NCBI RefSeq assembly: GCF_001648175.1
Contig: NZ_CP015243.1
Coordinates: 1,426,001 to 1,490,000, forward strand
Reading direction: 5' to 3'
From: Halotalea alkalilenta
Lineage (GTDB): Bacteria > Pseudomonadota > Gammaproteobacteria > Pseudomonadales > Halomonadaceae
DNA: 64,000 nucleotides
Position 1 is the first letter of the stretch. Each line of letters starts with the position of its first letter. Made by a program: the position numbers and the translations under genes. Positions 33,272 to 45,106 of this stretch are shown one piece after another. The notes beneath the pieces are model-generated. The model was not told where the DNA came from, did no database searches, and worked only from the letters and a program-made list of their open reading frames with translations.

Positions 33272-34216
33272 TCAGCTGCGCTTGGTGTTTTCCGGGTTGC
33301 TCAGGCGCGCCTGCCATTTTCCCGCTTCGACCAGGCTCGCCATCACGTCGGCCATGGTCTCGGCCACGGCCTGGCTGCCGCGTACGTTGAGGGTGAGTTT
33401 CGACACCACGACCGACAGGCGCCAGGAGGGCGTCGGATCGACGATCGGAATCGCGATCATCACCCCGCGCTCGATCTCTTCTGAAAAAGCGAACGACGGC
33501 ATGATCGCCATGTATCGCGATTCGCAGACCATCTTCACGGTAGCGGGAAGGCTGTCGCAATCCAGGGCCTTGAACGAGACATCGTGCCGGGCGGCGAACT
33601 GCTTCATCACCGTGTTCATCATGTTGGGGCGCCCGGGCAGAACGATCGGGAGTTCGAAAACGTCCTGGAAGGGAATCGATGCGAGATGGCTCAATGGCGC
33701 ATCGGGACGCATGAACAGCATGAAATCCTCGGTCAGCATTTCGGTCCAGCTGACATGCTCATAGGCTTTGTGATTGTAGAGCAACGCGACGTCGAGACGG
33801 CCGACTTGAATGAGATCGTCGAGATAGGCCGTCATCGCTTCGACGATATGTAGTTTTATATTTGGAAAGCGCTTGTTCAGTGCCTCGAAGAGTGGAAACG
33901 AGAGCCCCCGGCACGCCGATGTGGGCAGCCCCACCGAGACACGTCCGGCGGGATTGGCCGACTTCTCCCAGATCACGTCCTTGGTGTGTTCGACCTCCTG
34001 GACGATGCGCTGGGCGCGGGTATAGAACTCCTTGCCGAGCTCGGTGAGGGTAACGCCTCGCGCATGCCGTGCAAGCAGCGCCACGCCGAGCTCCTCTTCG
34101 AGGTTCTTGATCTGCTGGCTGAGAGAAGGCTGGGCGACATGCAGGATCTCCGACGCGCGGGAAAAGTTGCCGCTGTCGGCGATCTGGATGAAGTATTTCA
34201 TCTGCTTGATATCCAT
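33272..34216 (-). CDS. LysR-family regulator, Nac/Cbl-like
   Basis: 314 aa. The start MDIKQMKYFIQIADSGNFSRASE, then LHVAQPSLSQQIKNLEEELGVALL, closely follows the Nac/CysB-Cbl subgroup pattern, as does ARGVTLTELGKEFYTRAQRIV and the effector-domain segment VSVGLPTSACRGLSFPLFEAL. Nac regulates nitrogen-source genes under nitrogen limitation. The ATG at 34216 is preferred over upstream in-frame codons because the family begins there. It is located next to, and in the same orientation as, the Liv-amidase-codBA operon, with a matching ATA-N9-TAT site between. Confidence 0.9.
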   Translation of the reverse strand: MDIKQMKYFIQIADSGNFSRASEILHVAQPSLSQQIKNLEEELGVALLARHARGVTLTELGKEFYTRAQRIVQEVEHTKDVIWEKSANPAGRVSVGLPTSACRGLSFPLFEALNKRFPNIKLHIVEAMTAYLDDLIQVGRLDVALLYNHKAYEHVSWTEMLTEDFMLFMRPDAPLSHLASIPFQDVFELPIVLPGRPNMMNTVMKQFAARHDVSFKALDCDSLPATVKMVCESRYMAIMPSFAFSEEIERGVMIAIPIVDPTPSWRLSVVVSKLTLNVRGSQAVAETMADVMASLVEAGKWQARLSNPENTKRS

Positions 34217-34447
34217 CGACTCGACCTCTTGCGCTATGTCTCGTTGTGGAACTTGAAGACGATGCGCGGCGGCACGCAACGGATGGATGCCGCCAGCGAC
34301 TTTGGGTGCCGAGTGGCGCGATGGCCGACAGTATCGTTTGCAACCAGGTTTGGCGCAGAAGTGGTAGCCCCCGGAAAGAGCGCCCAAGGATATCAGCTTT
34401 CTCTGCGCGGCCCGGTGAGGAAGCGATGCCCTCCGGGCCGCGGTGCG

Positions 34448-35368
34448 TCAGTAGCCGGCGCCGGCGTCGACGCTGGGCGGGGCCTCGCCGCGCTCGAAGG
34501 CGTGGATGGTGTCGATCAGCTGTCGGGCTGCCTCCTCGACCGGCGTCGGTGCGGCGGCATGGGGCGTGATCAAGAGCTTCGGGTGATGCCAGAGCGGTGA
34601 CTCGGGCGGCAACGGTTCGACCGGGAATACGTCGAGCGCGGCGCCGCGCAGGTGGCCAGCATCGAGCAGCTCGACCAGTTCATCCAGCACCACCGCGGTG
34701 CCGCGCCCGGGGTTGATCAGCACCGCGCCCTGGGGCAGGCGGGAGAGGGTGTCTCGGTTCAAAAGGCCCTGGGTGGCGGGGGTCGAGGGTAGGATGTTGA
34801 CCAGTACGCGACTGCGCGCGAGCAGCTGATCGAAGCCTTCGTCGCCATGCAGGCACTCGACGCCCTCCAGGCGCTTCGGGCTGCGGCTGTGGGCGCACAC
34901 CGTGAAGCCATGCCGGGCGAGCCCCTGGGCGACCTGGGCACCGATCGCACCGAGCCCGAGCACGCCGACCGGCCAGGCGGCGCGGGACTGGGGCAGGTGG
35001 AGCTGCCAGCGCGCCTCGCGGCTTTGCCGCGCATAGAGATCGAAGTCGCGGGAGAAGTGCAGCAGCGCATAGAGCACGTAGTCGAGCATCAAGGGCGCCA
35101 TGCCGGCATCGCGCAGCTTGACCACGGGCACGGCCTTGGGCAAGGCGGGGCTATCGAGCAGTGCGTCGACCCCGGCACCGAGGTTGAGGATCGCCTTGAG
35201 CGATGGGCCTTGGGCCGCGAGCAGCGCTTCGGGTGGTCGGAATACCGCCAGGTAGTCGGCGGGCACCGCGCCTGCGCGTTCGTAGGTCAGTACCTCTGCG
35301 TCGGGAAAGGCCGCTTGGAGCAGGCGTTGGTAGGCTTGTGCGTCGGCGTCGTGGATCACTATCCGCAT
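34448..35368 (-). CDS. ghrA: Glyoxylate/hydroxypyruvate reductase A-like 2-hydroxyacid dehydrogenase
   Basis: 306 aa. NAD(P)-binding GVLGLGAIGAQVA lies near residue 140; the catalytic Arg is in INPGRGTAV, the Glu in LDVFPVEPLP and the His in LITPHAAAPT. The short N-terminal domain with FRPPEALLAA and LNLGAGVDALL is typical of GhrA, which reduces glyoxylate and hydroxypyruvate. It diverges from the ectoine-degradation gene doeA with a 198-bp gap; whether they share control is unknown. It is only distantly similar to the other dehydrogenase at the window start. Confidence 0.88.
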   Translation of the reverse strand: MRIVIHDADAQAYQRLLQAAFPDAEVLTYERAGAVPADYLAVFRPPEALLAAQGPSLKAILNLGAGVDALLDSPALPKAVPVVKLRDAGMAPLMLDYVLYALLHFSRDFDLYARQSREARWQLHLPQSRAAWPVGVLGLGAIGAQVAQGLARHGFTVCAHSRSPKRLEGVECLHGDEGFDQLLARSRVLVNILPSTPATQGLLNRDTLSRLPQGAVLINPGRGTAVVLDELVELLDAGHLRGAALDVFPVEPLPPESPLWHHPKLLITPHAAAPTPVEEAARQLIDTIHAFERGEAPPSVDAGAGY

Positions 35369-35566
35369 CGGTTGTTCTTCTAGGCTATGCAAGGGGGACA
35401 CGGGCCTGGGGCGCCGCGGGAGCCCCAAAGATGGCCGGCGCGCGATGCGTGCGTCAAGTATGGCGAAGGCTTTGACCTCATCGAGAGGCTGGGTGCAGAC
35501 TCGAGTGTAGGGCGCTTCGCGAGGCGCTCCACACAACGATAATTCTTCGGTCGAGCGAGTAGCGCG

Positions 35567-36760
35567 TTGAACACGACTTTTTCCTCTCTGCCTTTTGAGC
35601 GCCGGGAATACCAGGGCCGACTGGCTAAGGTGCGCGCCTCGATGGCGCAGGCGGGGCTCGATCTGCTGATCGTATCCGACCCTTCGAACATGGCCTGGCT
35701 GACCGGCTACGACGGCTGGTCGTTTTACGTTCATCAATGCGTGCTGGTCGGGCTCTCGGGTGAGCCGGTGTGGTACGGGCGGCGGATGGATGCCAACGGT
35801 GCCCTGCGCACCTGCTGGATGGACCCGGCGCAGAGCATCACCTGGTACCCGGACCATTACGTGCAAAATCCCGACATGCATCCGATGGAGTACCTGGCCC
35901 AGTCGATCCTTCCCGAGTATGGCTGGCACCAGGGCTCCGTCGGTGTGGAGATGGACAACTACTACTTCTCCGCCAAGGCGTTTTTGAGCCTGACCCGCGA
36001 ACTGCCCAAGGCGCGTATCGAGGACGCCAACGGGCTGGTCAACTGGTGCCGGGCGATCAAGTCCGAGACCGAGATCCAGTACATGCGCCGCGCCGCCGCT
36101 CTGGTCCAGCACATGCACTCGGTGATCCTCGATATGATCGAGCCGGGGCTACCCAAGAGCCGGCTTGTGGGCGAGATCTACAAAGCAGGCATCGGCGGCG
36201 CGGGCGAGCACGGTGGCGACTATCCGGCGATCGTGCCGCTGCTGCCGACCGGCCGTGACGCGGCGGCGCCGCACCTGACCTGGAATGACGCCCCGTTCGT
36301 CAAGGGCGAGGGGACGTTTTTCGAGATTGCCGGCTGCTACAAGCGCTATCACACGCCGATGTCGCGTACCGTGTTCCTCGGCCGCCCGCCGGAGGCGTTC
36401 ATTCGCGCCGAGGCGGCACTGGTCGAGGGCATCGAGCGCGGGCTCGAGGCGGCCAAGCCGGGCAACCGCTGTTGCGACATCGCCATGGCGCTTGGCGCGG
36501 CGATGGACAAGTATGGGTTCGACCGCGGCGGCTCGCGCTGCGGCTATCCGATCGGGATCAGCTATCCGCCCGACTGGGGCGAGCGGACCATGAGCCTGCG
36601 GCCCTCGGACGAGACCGTGCTCGAACCGGGCATGACCTTCCACTTCATGCCCGGGATGTGGATGGACGACTGGGGGCTCGAGATCACCGAGCCGATCCTG
36701 ATCACCGAGCACGGCGCCGAGCCGTTCGGTAGCTTTCCGCGCCAGCTGTTCGTCAAGTGA
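35567..36760 (+). CDS. doeA: Ectoine hydrolase (DoeA / EutD, M24 creatinase-like family)
   Basis: 397 aa, the usual DoeA length. The creatinase-like N-terminal domain contains VSDPSNMAWLTGYDGWSFY (about residues 37-55) and the pita-bread C-terminal domain contains EIAGCYKRYHTPMSRTVFLG and the end motif GMWMDDWGLEITEP, as in ectoine hydrolases rather than in metal-dependent Xaa-Pro peptidases. DoeA opens the pyrimidine ring of ectoine to N-alpha-acetyl-2,4-diaminobutyrate. No ATG precedes the conserved PFERREYQGRLAKV segment, so the TTG at 35567 is used. It is followed by doeB and doeX in the classical order; doeC and doeD are not in the window. Confidence 0.87.
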   Translation: MNTTFSSLPFERREYQGRLAKVRASMAQAGLDLLIVSDPSNMAWLTGYDGWSFYVHQCVLVGLSGEPVWYGRRMDANGALRTCWMDPAQSITWYPDHYVQNPDMHPMEYLAQSILPEYGWHQGSVGVEMDNYYFSAKAFLSLTRELPKARIEDANGLVNWCRAIKSETEIQYMRRAAALVQHMHSVILDMIEPGLPKSRLVGEIYKAGIGGAGEHGGDYPAIVPLLPTGRDAAAPHLTWNDAPFVKGEGTFFEIAGCYKRYHTPMSRTVFLGRPPEAFIRAEAALVEGIERGLEAAKPGNRCCDIAMALGAAMDKYGFDRGGSRCGYPIGISYPPDWGERTMSLRPSDETVLEPGMTFHFMPGMWMDDWGLEITEPILITEHGAEPFGSFPRQLFVK

Positions 36761-36798
36761 ACGGCCAGGCGTTTTCGATCAACGACCAAGGAGATGGC

Positions 36799-37809
36799 AT
36801 GCGAGCCAGTCCGATCTCTGCCAGCGTCGATTTCGATGCCGATGGCGTCCAGCATGGCTTTCTCAATCTGCCGATATCGGTCGATGAGTCCGCCTGGGGG
36901 GCGGTGATGGTGCCGATCACCGTGGTCAAGAACGGTGAAGGGCCGACCGCGCTGCTCACCGGTGGCAACCATGGTGACGAGTACGAGGGAATCCTCGCGC
37001 TGACCAAGCTGGCGCAGCGCCTCGATGCCGCCCAGGTGCGCGGCCGGGTGATCATCGCGCCGATGATGAACACTCCCGCGGTGTCGGTGGGGCGGCGCAC
37101 CTCGCCGCTGGACCGCGGCAACATGAATCGCAGCTTCCCGGGTGATCCCAGCGGGGGCCCGACCGCGCAGATCGCCGATTACTTCAACCGCGTGCTGGTG
37201 CCGATGTGCGACTACGCCCTCGACCTGCACTCCGGTGGACGCACGCTGGACATCATTCCCTTCGCCGCGGCGCACCGGCTCGATGACCATGGGCAGGAGG
37301 CGCGCTGCCTGGCGGGGGCGCTTTCGTTCGGCGCGCCTTACGTGGTGATGATGCATGAGCTCGATGCCGTCTCGCTCTACGACACCGCGGTGGAGCGCCA
37401 GGGCAAGACCTTCGTCACCACCGAGCTCGGCGGCGGCGGCACCGCGACCCCGGCGAGCCTCGAGCTCACCGAGCGCGGGGTGCGCAACTTCCTGATCCAC
37501 AGCGGCAATCTCGAAGGCGAGTATCGCCATCCCGGCCGCCAGACCTATCTCGAAATGCCCGATGCTTCCTGCTACGTGCAAAGCGAGCACAGCGGCATCC
37601 TCGAGCTCACCTGCGCCCTCGGTGGCGAGGTGCGCAAAGGGGAGCTCGTCGCACGGGTGTACGACCCGAGCCGTACCGGGGCAGAGCCTGCCTGCTACCA
37701 CGCAGGCCGCGATGGCGTGGTGCTGGCGCGTCGCTTTCCCGCGCTGACCGCGATGGGCGACACCATCGTGGTGATCGCCGAGCGGGTCGATCGTCTCGAG
37801 CGTGGCTGA
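36799..37809 (+). CDS. doeB: N-alpha-acetyl-L-2,4-diaminobutyrate deacetylase (DoeB)
   Basis: 336 aa of the succinylglutamate desuccinylase/aspartoacylase (M14-like) family. Zinc ligands are H58 and E61 in GGNHGDEYEG and H144 in DLHSGG; ELGGGGTA further on fits the catalytic-Glu region. It removes the acetyl group from the DoeA product to give 2,4-diaminobutyrate. The ATG at 36799 has AAGGAG five bases upstream; an upstream in-frame GTG at 36757 overlaps the doeA stop but has a poorer ribosome site. It abuts doeX. Confidence 0.9.
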   Translation: MRASPISASVDFDADGVQHGFLNLPISVDESAWGAVMVPITVVKNGEGPTALLTGGNHGDEYEGILALTKLAQRLDAAQVRGRVIIAPMMNTPAVSVGRRTSPLDRGNMNRSFPGDPSGGPTAQIADYFNRVLVPMCDYALDLHSGGRTLDIIPFAAAHRLDDHGQEARCLAGALSFGAPYVVMMHELDAVSLYDTAVERQGKTFVTTELGGGGTATPASLELTERGVRNFLIHSGNLEGEYRHPGRQTYLEMPDASCYVQSEHSGILELTCALGGEVRKGELVARVYDPSRTGAEPACYHAGRDGVVLARRFPALTAMGDTIVVIAERVDRLERG

Positions 37810-38283
37810 ATGCGCCTCGATCGCTTCGACCTGCGCATCCTCGAGATCCTCTCCCGCGAGGGGAGGATCACCAAATCGAAACTGGCCGAGCGGATAAACC
37901 TCTCGGTCAGCCCCTGCTGGGAGCGGGTCAAGCGCCTCGAACGGGCGGGAGTGATCGAAGGCTATGGCGCACGGATCGCCGGCAGCGTATTGGTACGGCG
38001 CACCCCGGTCTGGATGCAGGTCGAGCTCGGCTCACACGCGCTAGAGGCATTCGAGCGCTTCGAACGAGCGATGCGCGACTGCCCGGAGGTTACCGAATGC
38101 GTCGCGGTGGGCGGCGGCGTCGACTATCTGGTCAAGGTCGAAGCCCGCGACATCGACCAGTACCAGCGCTTGATCGATAGCTGGCTGACCAGTGGACTGG
38201 GCATCAGCCGCTACTACACCTACATCGTCACCAAGACGGTCAAGCGCGAATCGCTGCCGCTGGTGTTCGAAGAAGATGAGTGA
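37810..38283 (+). CDS. doeX: Lrp/AsnC-family regulator of ectoine degradation (DoeX)
   Basis: 157 aa. The N-terminal helix-turn-helix is RFDLRILEILSREGRITKSKLAERINLSVSPCWERVKRLERAG; the C-terminal RAM domain includes VTECVAVGGGVDYLVKVEA. It begins at the base after the doeB stop, as expected for doeABX. In Halomonas the DoeX product binds DNA of the doe genes and responds to diaminobutyrate derivatives; the same role is inferred here. Confidence 0.9.
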   Translation: MRLDRFDLRILEILSREGRITKSKLAERINLSVSPCWERVKRLERAGVIEGYGARIAGSVLVRRTPVWMQVELGSHALEAFERFERAMRDCPEVTECVAVGGGVDYLVKVEARDIDQYQRLIDSWLTSGLGISRYYTYIVTKTVKRESLPLVFEEDE

Positions 38284-38489
38284 CTCGGCGCCATCCCCCC
38301 ACCCGTTCGTCCCGAGCGGCGCCTGTACGCGTCAAGTTCGAACACTGGCGCGGCAATGGGGGCGCCAGTCGAGGGATCGAGCGGCGGCGACGGGGGCGTG
38401 GTTCGACTCGACTCGTCCCCGCCGGCTTTCCATGAACCGGCCTTTGGCTTCAAGGTCCATGCGCAGTATCGCAAGGAAGATGGGTCTCG
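38284..38489. other. Intergenic region between convergent doeX and deoR-like genes
   Basis: 206 bases separate the convergent genes. I see no open frame with coding character, no T-run terminator and no repeat worth naming. Confidence 0.5.
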
Positions 38490-39137
38490 CTACGAACGCA
38501 GTCGCGTAGGAGCCTCGGGGTCGAGCACCTCCACCTCGACGTTGGTGTCGGCAACGAACGGTGTCAGCAGTTCTGGCTCCCGAGCGGTGGTGATCAGCGT
38601 CCAGCTTCCATTCAGCAGCGACCAGTATTGCTGCCGGTCGCGTCCGAGCTTGCTGGCATCGGCGAGCACGAACACCCGGGCAGCCTGACGAATCATCAGT
38701 TCCTTCAAGTAGGCTTGTTCCGCACTCGCCTCGCAGAGCCCACGCCCGGCGACCACGCCGTCGGCGCTGACGAATGCCTTGTCCGCGCTGAGCCGCTCGA
38801 GCATGGTGAACGCAGCGGGCCCCACCGTGGACATGCTGCCCACCCGCAAATCGCCGCCGAGCACGCTGACTCGCCCTTCGGGAAGCTCGCGCAGCAGCGG
38901 CAGGGCGAGGAGATTGTTGGTGATCACATGCAATCCGCGCCGTTCGGGCAGCAGCTTGGCCAGCGCGGCGGTGGAGGTGCCGCCGTCCAGTAGCAGGGTG
39001 TCATGGTCATCGATACGCGCCAGTGCGGCACGTGCAATGCGCGCCTTCTCCGAGGAGAACTGCTGGCTGCGCTGCTCCAATGACTGTTCCGGCTCACGGG
39101 TGCCTATATATCCATTGGTATTGATCTGATCGATCAT
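38490..39137 (-). pseudogene. DeoR-family sensor domain lacking the N-terminal helix-turn-helix (probable truncated gene)
   Basis: The frame encodes a 215-aa protein that starts right at the junction where DeoR proteins pass from DNA-binding domain to sugar-phosphate sensor: SLEQRSQQFSSEKARIARAAL, then TLLLDGGTSTAALAKLLPE, VITNNLLALPLL, VSVLGGDLR and FVLADASKLGR. Normal DeoR regulators are about 250-260 aa. I looked at the upstream 160 bases in all three minus frames and found no helix-turn-helix, so this is not a simple frameshift near the junction. It could be a degenerate regulator or a stand-alone sensor. The ATG at 39137 is the first usable start. Confidence 0.7.
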
Positions 39138-43383
<4,246 letters not shown>

Positions 43384-43413
43384 ACGGGGCCGGTAGAACA
43401 GGCTCAGGTTCAC

Positions 43414-43447
43414 CGCAACGGCCACCTTCGGGTGGCCGTTGCGTTTT
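43414..43447 (+). terminator. Intrinsic terminator after eno
   Basis: A 13-bp perfect stem, CGCAACGGCCACC (43414-43426) with GGTGGCCGTTGCG (43431-43443), closed by a stable TTCG tetraloop and followed by TTTT. It lies 30 bases after the eno stop. Confidence 0.92.
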
Positions 43448-43457
43448 CGTCCTCCGC

Positions 43458-43499
43458 TGGCTCAGCTCGAATCGCGCTTGGCTCAGTTCGAATCGCGCC
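43458..43499. repeat. 21-bp tandem direct repeat downstream of eno
   Basis: Two adjacent 21-base units, 43458-43478 and 43479-43499, begin TGGCTCAG and end TCGAATCGCGC; they differ at two positions. The role is unknown. Confidence 0.7.
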
Positions 43500-43806
43500 T
43501 TCGCCTCGCGCGCCCATCTCACGATACTCGTGCGCTCCAATCGCGATCATGGGTTAGCCCAAGGTCTCGTTGACCCTCGGTTCGCAGGGCGCGGAGGATG
43601 AAATTCATATCCTCGCTCTCAGGCTTTCTTCACTTCATGACTCGCGCAGTGGGAGGAGAGCGCAACGAGTGTTCTGGCGCATTCAGGCCAAAGGCGCGTG
43701 CGGTACGACAGGATCGTCGTCTCCGTACAGGGAAGGTGCCTAGGGATGTCGGATCAAGGATGAGGCCCTGGGGACGCTTGGACGCCGAGGTGGTCTCTGG
43801 GCCACC

Positions 43807-43834
43807 TCTTCATGACCAATTCTTCATGACCAAT
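43807..43834. repeat. Perfect 14-bp tandem direct repeat inside the candidate RNA
   Basis: TCTTCATGACCAAT is present twice in direct succession (43807-43820 and 43821-43834). It lies in the linker between a hairpin with arms GAGGTGG / CCACCTC (43787-43808) and the first GGA-loop hairpin. Confidence 0.75.
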
Positions 43835-43984
43835 CGGCTGGCGACTGACATGGAGATGTCACCTCGCCAGGCTAGCCTGGTGAGGCTGCGACCTAGAACA
43901 CGAGGAGGCCACGATGGGTCTCCCGGACGGCAAGGAGGCCGAGGCGTGGCCGTTCCAGGGAGGGTGTGGAACTAGTGGCAAGCG

Positions 43985-44017
43985 CGACACCGATGAGCGA
44001 TCGGTGTCGTTTTTTTT
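43985..44017 (+). terminator. Intrinsic terminator of the candidate small RNA
   Basis: Stem CGACACCGAT (43985-43994), loop GAGCG, stem ATCGGTGTCG (44000-44009) and eight T residues. The orientation is plus, so it cannot serve the minus-strand lysR gene that ends at 44023. Confidence 0.92.
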
Positions 44018-44022
44018 GCGTT

Positions 44023-44994
44023 TCAACGTTCGCCTTTTGGGTGTGGCGGGACGGCCGGCGTCGATTTGCGCAGAGGCTTCGACGGCGCCAGCTCTTCGAC
44101 CTGGCTGCGCAGCGCCTGGATCGTGTCGATGAACGCCCGCAGGCCCGCCGGCATATGGCGATTGCCGGGAAAATACAGCGACAGCCCCGGTATGCGGGGA
44201 CACCAGTCTTCCAGCACGCTCACCAGACGCCCGTCATCCAGCGCGGCATGGGCGTAGGGTTCGGGCACGTAGGCCACGCCGAGACCACCGATGGCCGCCT
44301 CCACCATCAACGAGTTGCTGTCGAGCGTCAGCGTGCCGGGCACGTCGATCTCGACGGTTTGCCCGCGCTTGCTGAATTCCCAGCGGTAGCGTTTGCCGCT
44401 GGGCAGGCGCTGGCGGATGCACTGGTGCTGGGTGAGCGCGTCGGGCACTTCCGGTGCCGGTCGTTGCGCCAGGTAGCGTGGTGAGGCCACCGCCAGAAAG
44501 CGGATGTCCGGCCCCAGCGGTATCGCCACCATGTCCTTGGGCACGGCCTCACCCAAACGAATGCCGGCATCGAAGCCCTGCTCGACGATATCCACCAGGC
44601 GTCCTTCCGCGACGAGATCCAGGTCGACGCCGGGATAGCGTGCCAGAAACTCGGGTACCACCGTGCGCAGCAGCAAGCGGATCGCGACGTCATTGCCGTT
44701 GATGCGCAGCTGGCCTTGCAGATGCCCCTGTTCGCCGGTGACGTCCTCGAGTGCCGCATCGAGATCGTGCATCAACGGATCGAGCCGGCCGAGCAGGCGC
44801 GTTCCCGCTTCGGTCAGCGCCACGCTGCGCGTCGTGCGGTGAAACAGGCGCACGCCCAGGCTGTCTTCCAGGCCACGAATGGCATGGCTCAGCGAGGGGC
44901 GGGCGATGCCCAGAAAATCGGCCGCGCGACGAAAGCTGCGGTGCTCGGCGACCGCGATGAAGGCCCTGAGGTCGGACAGCGTCGGTTTGCTCAT
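44023..44994 (-). CDS. LysR-family regulator (CrgA/DsdC-like), divergent from SDR cluster
   Basis: 323 aa. The helix-turn-helix is AFIAVAEHRSFRRAADFLGIARPSLSHAIRGLEDSLGVRLFHRTTRSVALTEAG, with GQLRINGNDVAIRLLLRTVVPEF and VDLDLVAEGRLVDIVEQGFDAGIR in the effector domain, the pattern of the large subgroup that controls divergent dehydrogenase genes. It ends only six bases from the terminator of the proposed RNA. The divergent gap to 45107 contains its probable operators, so it most likely controls the adjacent SDR-esterase operon. Confidence 0.92.
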   Translation of the reverse strand: MSKPTLSDLRAFIAVAEHRSFRRAADFLGIARPSLSHAIRGLEDSLGVRLFHRTTRSVALTEAGTRLLGRLDPLMHDLDAALEDVTGEQGHLQGQLRINGNDVAIRLLLRTVVPEFLARYPGVDLDLVAEGRLVDIVEQGFDAGIRLGEAVPKDMVAIPLGPDIRFLAVASPRYLAQRPAPEVPDALTQHQCIRQRLPSGKRYRWEFSKRGQTVEIDVPGTLTLDSNSLMVEAAIGGLGVAYVPEPYAHAALDDGRLVSVLEDWCPRIPGLSLYFPGNRHMPAGLRAFIDTIQALRSQVEELAPSKPLRKSTPAVPPHPKGER

Positions 44995-45009
44995 TGGTAG
45001 ATTTTATGC

Positions 45010-45051
45010 ACCAACCCATGTGGTTAATTGGTTCTTATCATAACAATGATA
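45010..45051. promoter_or_regulatory. Divergent lysR/SDR promoter region with two inverted repeats
   Basis: AACC-CATGT-GGTT (45013-45025) and TATCAT-AACA-ATGATA (45036-45051) are perfect inverted repeats in an AT-rich gap. The first resembles a LysR recognition site; the second may overlap the promoter -10 regions. Confidence 0.5.
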
Positions 45052-45106
45052 TGGCCGTAGCATCCAAACCTAGCGCTTTCCTTCTCTCCTATCTTGGATG
45101 CCCGTC

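Larger units (their letters stand above)
43690..44017 (+). ncRNA. Candidate CsrB/RsmZ-like regulatory RNA with GGA-loop hairpins and terminator
   Basis: This non-coding stretch ends in a strong plus-strand terminator that no protein gene explains. I count 13 GGA triplets between 43711 and 43970. Several sit in hairpin loops: GACAT-GGAG-ATGTC (43847-43860), GTTCCA with a GGGAGGGTG loop and TGGAAC (43952-43972), and a compound hairpin with outer stem GGCCACG / CGTGGCC (43907-43951) and inner stem GGTCTCC / GGAGGCC around CGGACGGCAA. AGGGATG, CGGATC and AAGGATG cluster at 43743-43761. GGA in loops is the binding site of CsrA/RsmA proteins, and CsrB-type RNAs sequester them. The 5' end and promoter are uncertain; no GacA-type box was found. 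Confidence 0.5.

Noticed and set aside
43598..43975. A 125-codon open frame in the post-eno region
   Set aside because: No ribosome site, no family resemblance, and it overlaps stacked RNA hairpins; a non-coding RNA explains the terminator better.
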